Source: an uncultured Oscillospiraceae bacterium
GTDB taxonomy: Bacteria; Bacillota_A; Clostridia; Oscillospirales; Oscillospiraceae
DNA: 9,543 nucleotides
Assembly: GCA_900754605.1 (NCBI GenBank)
Contig: CAAEDK010000311.1
Span: 1 to 9,543 of the forward strand
Direction of reading: 5' to 3'
Shown here piece after piece: positions 5,077 through 9,543 of the stretch. Made by a program: the position numbers and the translations under genes. The notes beneath the pieces were generated by a model. The model did no database searches. It saw only the letters and a program-made list of their open reading frames with translations, and had not been told where the DNA came from. How positions within the stretch are numbered: position 1 is the first letter of the stretch; each line of letters starts with the position of its first letter.

Positions 5077-6541
5077 ACTTTTCAAGATCCGTTTTCTTCT
5101 CGGGCTTGCCCAGCTCGGGCGGCTGCTTGGCCTTCCAGTCATCCAGCAGAGAAATGATCATGTCTTTCATTTCTCTCGGGGACTTGTCCTTGCCGAAATA
5201 CTTTTCCAGTTCCGCGCTATTGATGATCACCTTGTCTACCTCCTTTTTCTCCTGCGACAGAATACCGTCGATCACATCGCCGTTGAGCTTGCCGTCCTTG
5301 TCCAGTTCCCGCATTTTCTGCGCCTGCGACAGCGAGGGCGAGGACTGCTGCCCCTCGATGGACACAGCGATATACCTCTGATTTTTGGGGCGGATGAATG
5401 AGATCTCCACCGCCGGGGTGAACGCCAGCTTTTTCTCGTCCACCATTTTCTGCAAATCCGGCACAAGTTCGGTCAGGCGGATATACCGCTGCACCTGCTT
5501 GTAGTTCATGCCGTTGCGATCTCCCACGACCTGCGTGGAGCGTTTTCCGGCGTCCTTGTCCTCCTCACCGGGGCGGGAGCCTTGGTGCTTGATGGCCTCC
5601 ACCTGCATTTTGAGCGACTGTGCCTTTTCGGTGGGCAAAATACGCTCACGGTGGCGGAGGTTGTCATCCGTCATGGCGAGGATGGCCTCATCGTCCGTCA
5701 TGTTGCGGACGATACAAGGCATATTCGCAAATCCAGCAAGCTCGCTTGCCCGCTGGCGGCGGTGGCCTGCGATGATCTCATAGCCGCCATCCTCGCGGGG
5801 ACGCACCAGTGCGGGCTGATTGACGCCAGCCGCCTTGACCGACTCCACCAGCCCCTGCATCTCCGCATCGTCCCGGACACCAAAGGGATGATTTTTGAAC
5901 GGGTGCAGGTCTGCCAAATTGAGATAGACGATCTCCTCTTTTTCGGCGCGGGTGGCGTCACGGGGCGCAGACGGCTCCGGCGTGACCTCTTCACCAGCGG
6001 GAGCGCCGCCCTTATCCACGGCAGGCTTCTCCGGGGCGGGCTTGCTTTGGGACTTTTTGTCCCGAGGTTTGGGCGGCTTGGTCTTATCGGGAGCGGCCTT
6101 GCCTTCCTTGGGCGGACGGCCTCTGCCGGTTTTGGCGGTCTTGTCCTTTTCGGCGGGCGACTTCTGCTTGACCGCCTTTTTCTCCTCCTTAGCCGCCTCG
6201 TCACGGGCGGCGGCAAAATCCACCACCTTGCCAGAGCGTTCCGGGGCAGGGGCATCCTTGCCGGGATCAGGCGACTGCGCCTGCTCCTTTTCAGCCTTGG
6301 GGACTTCGGGAGCGGCGGGCTCCTCTACCTCGGCGCGGGTAACAGCGTCAGCGGGATCAGGCACAGCCTCACCCATTTCAAAGAGTGCCGCCTGCCCCTC
6401 ATGCTCCAGCATGACCACCTCTGCATCGGTCAGCGCAGGCTCGGGCGCAGGCTGCTCCGGCACAACGGCTTTTTCTACCGTGGGAGCGGGTGCCTCAGTA
6501 GGTGAGGCTACATCGGGAATGTTTTTCTTATCATCTGCCAT
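5075..6541 (-). CDS. parB: ParB/Spo0J-family partition-like protein with long disordered N-terminus
   Basis: This 488-residue protein splits in two. Residues 1 to about 203 are Pro/Ala/Glu/Lys-rich and probably disordered, with an AT-hook-like GRGRPPK (139-145). Residues about 204-360 are ParB-like: VYLNLADLHPFKNHPF opens the N-terminal domain, IIAGHRRQRASELA (256-269) carries the GHRR motif of the ParB CTPase fold, and LPTEKAQSLKMQVEA leads into an HTH region with NYKQVQRYIRLTELVP (346-361). The charged C-terminal part contains SREK-type helices. The start at 6541 has GGAGG 7 bases upstream; an earlier ATG at 6565 lies before that ribosome site. ParB proteins bind parS sites and aid partition or, in integrated elements, maintenance. 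No parA is present on either side in the window. Residues 158-166 (KPRDKKSQS) come from an in-frame copy of the inverted repeat. A regulatory rather than partition role is possible. Confidence 0.9.
   Translation of the reverse strand: MADDKKNIPDVASPTEAPAPTVEKAVVPEQPAPEPALTDAEVVMLEHEGQAALFEMGEAVPDPADAVTRAEVEEPAAPEVPKAEKEQAQSPDPGKDAPAPERSGKVVDFAAARDEAAKEEKKAVKQKSPAEKDKTAKTGRGRPPKEGKAAPDKTKPPKPRDKKSQSKPAPEKPAVDKGGAPAGEEVTPEPSAPRDATRAEKEEIVYLNLADLHPFKNHPFGVRDDAEMQGLVESVKAAGVNQPALVRPREDGGYEIIAGHRRQRASELAGFANMPCIVRNMTDDEAILAMTDDNLRHRERILPTEKAQSLKMQVEAIKHQGSRPGEEDKDAGKRSTQVVGDRNGMNYKQVQRYIRLTELVPDLQKMVDEKKLAFTPAVEISFIRPKNQRYIAVSIEGQQSSPSLSQAQKMRELDKDGKLNGDVIDGILSQEKKEVDKVIINSAELEKYFGKDKSPREMKDMIISLLDDWKAKQPPELGKPEKKTDLEK
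6047..6068. repeat. Inverted repeat copy 4, inside the parB coding sequence
   Basis: These 22 bases are the exact reverse complement of 5051-5072 (copy 3), including the core GGGACTTTTTGTCCC. They are read in frame by parB as part of KPRDKKSQSK in the disordered linker. The orientation relative to the transcript is opposite to that of copies 1-3. It is the only copy inside a gene. Confidence 0.85.
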
Positions 6542-6565
6542 TTGCAAACCTCCTTTTCGTGGCAT

Positions 6566-6590
6566 AAAAAAAGCCAGTCCGCAGACTGGC
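6566..6590 (-). terminator. Terminator-like hairpin 25 bases upstream of parB
   Basis: On the minus strand GCCAGTC-TGCG-GACTGGC (6573-6590) is followed by seven T residues (6566-6572), a textbook Rho-independent shape. It lies just ahead of the parB ribosome site, so it either ends a minus-strand transcript arriving from the right or attenuates the parB operon. Confidence 0.75.
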
Positions 6591-6629
6591 CGGGCGGAAG
6601 TGACCTCCCTTCATGGTTTTATATATGAA

Positions 6630-6660
6630 AACGCCGCCCGTTGTCCTGTTGGGCGGCGTT
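6630..6660 (-). terminator. Second hairpin upstream of parB, possible terminator
   Basis: AACGCCGCCC (6630-6639) and GGGCGGCGTT (6651-6660) form a perfect 10-bp stem with an 11-base loop. On the minus strand it is followed by TTTTCATATATAAAA, a short and imperfect T-run, so termination strength is uncertain. Together with 6566-6590 it makes a tandem pair. Confidence 0.5.
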
Positions 6661-6770
6661 GTTCTCGTCATTTTTGAATTTTTTAGAATAAATACCTCTT
6701 GCCGATTGCCAGCAAACCATTGATATATCTGCGTTTTCTGAAATCCTATAATTACACTCCGACCAAGCGT

Positions 6771-6807
6771 AGAGAGGCGGACAGGATTTTATCCTGTCCG
6801 CCTCTCT
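6771..6807 (+). terminator. 17-bp perfect hairpin, probable plus-strand terminator
   Basis: AGAGAGGCGGACAGGAT (6771-6787) pairs perfectly with 6791-6807 across a TTT loop and is followed on the plus strand by TGTTTC. The minus strand has no T-run. No plus-strand gene precedes it in the window. It may be the remaining terminator of a chromosomal gene separated from it by the mobile element, or the end of a very short transcript from the TATAAT at 6747. Confidence 0.5.
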
Positions 6808-6910
6808 TGTTTCATATCTGTCTTTCTGTAGCCCCCTTCATATGCTGATGAACCAGTCATATAATTATTGTTGAAAATAAAAATACAATAATATTGATTT
6901 TTTAACCGCA

Positions 6911-6920
6911 TGTCGACAAA
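6911..6920. promoter_or_regulatory. Spo0A-box-like site (distal)
   Basis: TGTCGACAAA reads TTTGTCGACA on the minus strand, 8 of 9 matches to the Spo0A box TTTGTCRAA. It lies about 190 bases upstream of an operon that encodes a Spo0A DNA-binding domain. It is a candidate only; a single short match is weak evidence. Confidence 0.3.
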
Positions 6921-7020
6921 AAGTCAGCATTTGGGGCCCTGTTTTTGGAAGATAACACGCCCATTTACGCAAAAATGTGGTATATTGAATATAAAGTTAT
7001 TTCTAATAATGAATTCCATT

Positions 7021-7049
7021 ATGTCAGTTCGTTTTTCCGCCATGTCAGT
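7021..7049 (+). repeat. Direct repeat ATGTCAGT x2, 21 bases apart
   Basis: ATGTCAGT occurs at 7021-7028 and 7042-7049, a start-to-start spacing of 21 bases, or two helical turns. The pair lies 60-90 bases upstream of the HTH gene start. Same-face spacing in a promoter region suggests an activator or repressor site; the binding protein is unknown. Confidence 0.4.
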
Positions 7050-7111
7050 ACCCTATTTTCGACGATTTTCCCTAAAATAGTAGTCGTATACTATCTACGG
7101 GAGGTAAATCT

Positions 7112-7401
7112 ATGAATTTCGACAAACAGCTTGACGTATTTTCCAGAAACCTGTCCGAAATCCGCCGGAACGGCCGCTACTCCTACCAGTCATTCTCTGA
7201 AAAGCTTCGGGTTGGGAAGTCCACGGTTCAGGCCATCGAAAGTTGGATCTAACAGGGACAAACCGCTATTATGCCAACTTACTTATGACCTACTCCGCCC
7301 TGCCGGAGGAACAGCGGTCCCAGTTCCGAAACATGATCCAACGCCTGGAATGCAGCCTGGATGGGGACCATTTAGAGCAGAACGACACCGGAGTGAACTG
7401 A
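7112..7401 (+). pseudogene. Small HTH (XRE-like) regulator, frameshifted
   Basis: The ATG at 7112 follows GGGAGG with 7 bases between. The first frame gives MNFDKQLDVFSRNLSEIRRN then SYQSFSEKLRVGKSTVQAIES, an HTH of the Xre/Cro type (recognition part VGKSTVQAIES), and stops at 7252 after 46 residues. A second frame from about 7246 continues DLTGTNRYYANLLMTYSALP and EEQRSQFRNMIQRLE to a stop at 7401. The two pieces fit end to end at residue 44 if one base is restored near 7244, giving a protein of about 96 residues. Either the gene is inactivated or the sequence lacks a base. The stop at 7401 is one base before the ATG of the Spo0A-domain gene, so the pair was built as a coupled operon. A perfect Spo0A-box sequence lies over codons 2-5. 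Confidence 0.75.
7117..7126. promoter_or_regulatory. Spo0A-box match at the start of the HTH gene
   Basis: TTTCGACAAA reads TTTGTCGAAA on the minus strand and matches the Spo0A box TTTGTCRAA at all 9 positions. It covers codons 2-5 of the HTH gene. A related TTTTCGACGA lies upstream at 7056-7065. Autoregulation by the downstream Spo0A-domain protein is an inference. Confidence 0.35.
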
Positions 7402-7402
7402 A

Positions 7403-7732
7403 ATGGAAATTGCAGCCCGCCTGCGCCAGCTTGGATTCCCAAGCAACTATGTGGGGTTTCCCTACCTTGCCTGCGCCATCTCATTGGTGCAGACCGAGCC
7501 GGAGTACCTATATCAGGTATTCAAATGTCTTTATCCCGCCGTTGCCACAGCGTTTCAAACCTCGGCAGCCTGTGTGGAGCGGGACATACGCACCCTGCTC
7601 TGCGCATACTGGCGCTCCGGCGGCCAGCCATTATTGCAGGCCATCTCTCCGCGTCCGCTTACCGCCCGTCCCACGGTCAGTGAGCTGATTGCCCTGCTGT
7701 CCGGGTATTTCCAGGATGTCGGAGACCTATAA
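7403..7732 (+). CDS. Stand-alone Spo0A C-terminal (DNA-binding) domain protein
   Basis: This 109-residue protein resembles the effector domain of the sporulation regulator Spo0A, not the whole response regulator. LRQLGFPSNYVGFPYLACAI (8-27) matches the Spo0A_C opening. LYPAVATAFQTSAACVERDI (43-62) matches the helix-turn-helix in which the R-x-x-R-x-x-R-x-I/V-E-R series contacts DNA. ARPTVSELIALLS (88-100) matches the closing KPTNSEFIA segment. The phosphorylatable receiver domain is absent, and nothing upstream could supply it. It therefore probably binds DNA without phosphorylation control, perhaps competing at Spo0A boxes; that is inference. The start at 7403 is one base after the HTH gene stop, with no strong ribosome site, so translation is presumably coupled and could be lowered by the frameshift. 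Three extra Cys-containing positions (24, 42, 57) are unusual but not diagnostic. Confidence 0.8.
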   Translation: MEIAARLRQLGFPSNYVGFPYLACAISLVQTEPEYLYQVFKCLYPAVATAFQTSAACVERDIRTLLCAYWRSGGQPLLQAISPRPLTARPTVSELIALLSGYFQDVGDL

Positions 7733-7773
7733 TTCGGGGCGCATCATGGCATACTGAAGCTGAGGTGATTTCC

Positions 7774-8202
7774 ATGTTGACAGAAGCGGAATTGCTCCAG
7801 TATATCTACCAGACTACAGAAATGGGCCGGGACGGCATTCAGTCCGTCCTGCCCCACGCGGAGGACGAGACCTTTCACCAGGCGTTGGAGCAGCAGCTCA
7901 CGGAGTATGAAAAGCTCTACGGCGCCACCGGAAAGATGCTGCGGGAACGTGGCCAGGAGCCCAAGGGGCTCAATCCCATGGTCAAGGCATCCTCCGAGAT
8001 GATGAGCGCGATGAAAACCATGGCTGACCACTCTACCTCCAAGATCGCGGAGATGATGATTCAGGGCAACACCATGGGCATGACCAAGAGCCTCAAGCAC
8101 CTGCACGACTACCATGGGAAGGACGAACGGGTACGGGATCTGGCCAACAAGCTGCTGAAAACCGAAGAGGCCAATATCCAGCAGATGAAGAAGTTTCTCT
8201 AG
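7774..8202 (+). CDS. Conserved helical-bundle protein of unknown function
   Basis: This 142-residue protein is almost entirely predicted helix, beginning MLTEAELLQYIYQTTEMGRD. It has regularly spaced Glu/His residues (EDETFHQALEQQLTEYEKLY), a Met-rich middle (SSEMMSAMKTMADHSTSKIA, EMMIQGNTMGMTK) and a C-terminal helix ending EEANIQQMKKFL. The layout resembles ferritin-like four-helix proteins of the DUF2383/PA2169 kind, and similar hypothetical proteins are frequent in gut Clostridia, but I do not recognise a characterised family with confidence. There is no signal peptide or membrane segment, so it should be cytoplasmic. The ATG at 7774 has GAGGTG 6 bases upstream; a GTG at 7765 overlaps that site. 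It lies 41 bases after the Spo0A-domain gene on the same strand, possibly one transcript, and a strong terminator follows 8 bases after its stop. Confidence 0.75.
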   Translation: MLTEAELLQYIYQTTEMGRDGIQSVLPHAEDETFHQALEQQLTEYEKLYGATGKMLRERGQEPKGLNPMVKASSEMMSAMKTMADHSTSKIAEMMIQGNTMGMTKSLKHLHDYHGKDERVRDLANKLLKTEEANIQQMKKFL

Positions 8203-8210
8203 TCTCCTCA

Positions 8211-8241
8211 AGGGCGGCGCCGAATTGGCGCCGCCCTTTCT
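8211..8241 (+). terminator. Rho-independent terminator after the helical-bundle gene
   Basis: AGGGCGGCGCC (8211-8221) pairs perfectly with GGCGCCGCCCT (8227-8237) across GAATT and is followed by TTTCTT. It separates the Spo0A-domain transcript from the sigma-factor operon. Confidence 0.85.
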
Positions 8242-8251
8242 TGCGCTTGCT

Positions 8252-8282
8252 GTCACAAAAACCGGAACATATCCGTTATAAT
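8252..8282 (+). promoter_or_regulatory. Promoter of the sigma-factor operon
   Basis: A perfect -10 TATAAT is at 8277-8282, with a weak -35 GTCACA at 8252-8257 (19-base spacing). Transcription would start near 8289. The perfect -10 indicates the housekeeping sigma factor rather than an ECF factor. The poor -35 with long spacing suggests help from an activator. Confidence 0.55.
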
Positions 8283-8286
8283 GGGT

Positions 8287-8300
8287 GAAAACCGGTTTTC
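8287..8300. promoter_or_regulatory. Palindromic operator candidate over the transcription start
   Basis: GAAAACCGGTTTTC is a perfect 14-base palindrome directly downstream of the -10, where a bound repressor would block initiation. Its half-site AAAACCGG also occurs at 8258-8265, between -35 and -10, exactly 30 bases earlier (about three turns). The binding protein is unknown. Confidence 0.5.
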
Positions 8301-8327
8301 TATCCAGCAGACAAGGAGGAGGATGCT

Positions 8328-8855
8328 ATGGACGAGGCGGAGCTGAGCCGGGCGTTCCCCATCGGGGACGGCGCCTGTCTGGAGGCAGTCATCGCCCGCT
8401 ATGGACAGGCCCTGCTGCGGTACTGCCATCATATCCTGTGTGACTACCATGAGGCCCAGGACGCGGTGCAGGACGCGCTGCTGCGGGCCTGGAGTCGCCG
8501 CAACCGCTTCCGGGCGGGCACCAATCTGGAGGCGTGGCTCTACAAGCTGGCCTATCACGCCTGTATCGACCTGCTCCGGCAGAGGCGGCGGCAACTCTTT
8601 GCCCCTCCCCCGCCGTCCGGGCACAACCCAGATTACATTGGGCCGGAGCTGCGGGCGGCCCTGTCCGTCCTCACGCCGGAGGAGCGGGGCCTGGTCTTCG
8701 GACGGGTGATGGAGGGCCGCTCCTATGAGGAGCTGTCCCAGATCTACGGCCCGTCCGCCGCCGCCCTGCGCAAGCGATACGAGCGGGCGCGGAAGAAGCT
8801 GGCCCTGGCACTGAGCGAATCGGAATTGGATGAACAGAAGGAGGTCGTTCCATGA
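8328..8855 (+). CDS. ECF-type (sigma-70 family) RNA polymerase sigma factor
   Basis: This 175-residue protein contains sigma region 2 (about residues 18-88) with the core-binding motif EAQDAVQDALLRAW (42-55). NLEAWLYKLAYHACIDLLRQ (66-85) is the usual -10-recognition helix. After a Pro-rich linker (FAPPPPSGHNP), region 4 (about 107-162) has LTPEERGLVFGRVMEGRSYE followed by the HTH GPSAAALRKRYERARKKL (141-158), which reads the -35 element. This is the two-domain form that directs RNA polymerase to stress or envelope regulons. AAGGAGGAGG lies just before the ATG. The stop overlaps the next start as ATGA, the usual coupling of an ECF factor to its regulator. The promoter ahead of it is housekeeping-like with a palindrome over the start, so it may be controlled by another regulator rather than only by itself. 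Confidence 0.93.
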   Translation: MDEAELSRAFPIGDGACLEAVIARYGQALLRYCHHILCDYHEAQDAVQDALLRAWSRRNRFRAGTNLEAWLYKLAYHACIDLLRQRRRQLFAPPPPSGHNPDYIGPELRAALSVLTPEERGLVFGRVMEGRSYEELSQIYGPSAAALRKRYERARKKLALALSESELDEQKEVVP

Positions 8856-9543
8856 AGCGGACACCAGAGGAGGAGCGCATTTTCCGCGCCCTCGCTCAGA
8901 TCGAAACACCAGAGGCCGACCTATCCGCCGCACTCCGGCGGACGGAGGAGCCGCGCCGCATCCGGCCCGTCCGTCCCCTGGCGGCGGCGGCCGTGCTGTG
9001 CGCCCTGCTGACCATCGGCGCGGCGGCGGTGGGCTTTTCCGGGGCGTGGCGGTACTTTGTCCCCTCCCTGCCCCAGAACGCCGTGCAGACCGTGGGGGCC
9101 AGCCAGACCTCCGGGAATTACACCCTCACCGTGGAGGAGGCGGTGGTGGACGACAGCAATTTTATGCTCCTGCTGGCCCTGACCCGGGCGGACGGAGAGC
9201 CTATCGATCCAGAGGCATCGCTGACCACCAACAGCATGGATCTGGAAGTAACGGTGGACGGCCACTATTTTGGCCGCGCCACCGACTACCAGCTCTCCCC
9301 TGACGGAAAAACCATCTACATCTGCTACGAAAACACTGGCGCACTGACCGAGACATCCATTTTGGGCAAGCCTATCACCCTCACGGCCGATGGAGTGGCC
9401 GTAAGGCTTTTTGACGATGACGGAAATATTCGTATCCAGTGTGACAACCCTATTTCCCTATCTGCGCTTACGGAATGGGGGACTCCGGACTTCTCTGCCG
9501 TACCCCTGGTGGATCATGTAGAGGAGATTATCCAAACTGCGGC
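8852..9543 (+). CDS. One-TM extracytoplasmic protein, probable anti-sigma factor (DUF4179-like), partial
   Basis: The frame from the ATG at 8852 is open to the end of the window (230 codons) and continues beyond it. A cytoplasmic part of about 40 residues (MKRTPEEERIFRALAQIETP) precedes one membrane segment (about 42-64: RPLAAAAVLCALLTIGAAAV). A large outer domain follows, rich in beta-type segments (YTLTVEEAVVDDSNFMLLLA, LEVTVDGHYF, IYICYENTG). Clostridial proteins of this layout, often labelled DUF4179 or anti-sigma-like, follow ECF sigma genes. The 4-base ATGA overlap with the sigma gene and AAGGAGGT 7 bases upstream support the start and the pairing. The cytoplasmic tail presumably holds the sigma factor, but no zinc-binding HxxxCxxC motif is visible in it, so this would not be a ZAS-type anti-sigma. 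The C-terminus is not in view. Confidence 0.8.
   Translation, partial: MKRTPEEERIFRALAQIETPEADLSAALRRTEEPRRIRPVRPLAAAAVLCALLTIGAAAVGFSGAWRYFVPSLPQNAVQTVGASQTSGNYTLTVEEAVVDDSNFMLLLALTRADGEPIDPEASLTTNSMDLEVTVDGHYFGRATDYQLSPDGKTIYICYENTGALTETSILGKPITLTADGVAVRLFDDDGNIRIQCDNPISLSALTEWGTPDFSAVPLVDHVEEIIQTA

Larger units (their letters stand above)
6542..7111. other. 570-base intergenic region between the mobile-element operon and the plus-strand genes
   Basis: I find no convincing gene here. In order it holds the parB ribosome site, two minus-strand terminator-like hairpins (6566-6590, 6630-6660), an AT-rich stretch, a 17-bp perfect hairpin (6771-6807) and further AT-rich DNA. Two Spo0A-box-like sequences, an ATGTCAGT direct repeat and GGGAGG just before the ATG at 7112 complete it. 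A TATAAT at 6747-6752 (plus strand) has no well-spaced -35. The base composition is distinctly lower in GC than on either side. The edge of the conjugative element probably falls here, but without the other end its attachment core cannot be recognised. Confidence 0.6.

Noticed and set aside
4812..5078. 88-codon minus-strand open frame through the structured gap
   Set aside because: Its sequence is dictated by the inverted repeats, it starts with a GTG over the parB stop, and it lacks protein-like features. Treated as a translated non-coding element, though homologous hypotheticals may be annotated.
5582..6505. 307-codon plus-strand open frame opposite parB
   Set aside because: It is exactly antisense to the low-complexity, GC-rich ParB sequence. 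Its translation is a Leu/Gly/Arg-rich artefact with no domain, and no ribosome site precedes it.
6542..6614. Possible 23-codon leader peptide on the minus strand from an ATG at 6614, overlapping the parB start
   Set aside because: No ribosome site ahead of it (AAAACC), and it reads through the terminator hairpin. An attenuation leader is conceivable but unsupported.
5952..6677. 241-codon plus-strand open frame opposite the parB N-terminus
   Set aside because: Ser/Ala/Gly-rich antisense reading of the Pro/Lys/Glu repeats of ParB; it even runs through both terminator hairpins.
7131..7688. 185-codon plus-strand open frame across the HTH and Spo0A-domain genes
   Set aside because: It uses a third frame, has a Pro-rich composition without domains, and conflicts with two recognisable products read in other frames.
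8253..8933. 226-codon minus-strand open frame opposite the sigma factor
   Set aside because: Antisense to a clear ECF sigma gene, crossing its promoter and operator; no ribosome site.
1..9543. CRISPR array, tRNA or rRNA genes, insertion-sequence transposase
   Set aside because: No regularly spaced repeats, no cloverleaf or rRNA-like sequence, and no transposase motif seen on either strand.

Overview
The window joins two different kinds of DNA. Positions 1 to about 6600 are GC-rich, coded on the minus strand, and carry part of a conjugative element of the Tn916/Tn1549/CTn type found in gut Clostridia. Positions 7112 to 9543 are coded on the plus strand and look like ordinary Firmicutes chromosome: a stand-alone Spo0A DNA-binding domain, a helical-bundle protein, and an ECF sigma factor with a membrane partner. 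High GC, strong AGGAGG ribosome sites, a Spo0A-type regulator, and Maff2/PcfB/VirD4 genes together suggest an Oscillospiraceae/Ruminococcaceae-like gut anaerobe. The genus is not decidable from this window.

Mobile-element part, read right to left on the minus strand. A long ParB-like protein comes first. Then comes a tightly coupled block of a DUF4406/DUF7768-like protein, a C5-cytosine DNA methyltransferase and an ArdA anti-restriction protein. After that come PcfB (DUF3801) coupled to the VirD4/TraG coupling ATPase, a terminator, and a short Maff2-type membrane protein. The plausible division of labour is maintenance (ParB), protection of incoming element DNA from host restriction (methyltransferase plus the DNA mimic ArdA), and delivery of DNA to the type IV secretion channel (PcfB, VirD4). 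No relaxase, integrase, ParA or VirB4 lies in this window.

Three things in this part are not explained by a gene list. (1) A perfect or near-perfect inverted repeat built on GGGAC(A/T)TTTTGTCCC sits at the 3' end of each translationally coupled block (after parB, ardA and virD4). A fourth copy lies in frame inside the disordered linker of ParB. (2) The 280-base gap between parB and the DUF4406 gene folds almost completely into nested inverted repeats. (3) A 166-codon ORF with its own good ribosome site lies in the +1 frame inside the methyltransferase gene, and its translation looks protein-like.

Between the halves, about 570 bases (6542-7111) hold no convincing gene. They contain two minus-strand terminator-like hairpins just upstream of parB, a 17-bp perfect hairpin at 6771-6807, AT-rich DNA, and the presumed promoter region of the plus-strand genes with Spo0A-box-like sites and an ATGTCAGT direct repeat.

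Plus-strand part. A small HTH gene broken by a frameshift is followed one base later by a Spo0A C-terminal-domain protein, then by a conserved helical protein of unknown function and a strong terminator. An ECF sigma factor follows with its own promoter and a palindromic operator candidate. It overlaps by 4 bp the start of a one-TM extracytoplasmic protein (probable anti-sigma/DUF4179-like) that runs off the window.

Three genes show damage: pcfB (one extra base near its start), the HTH gene (one missing base) and Maff2 (early C-terminal end). Whether these are real or sequencing errors cannot be told from the sequence alone.
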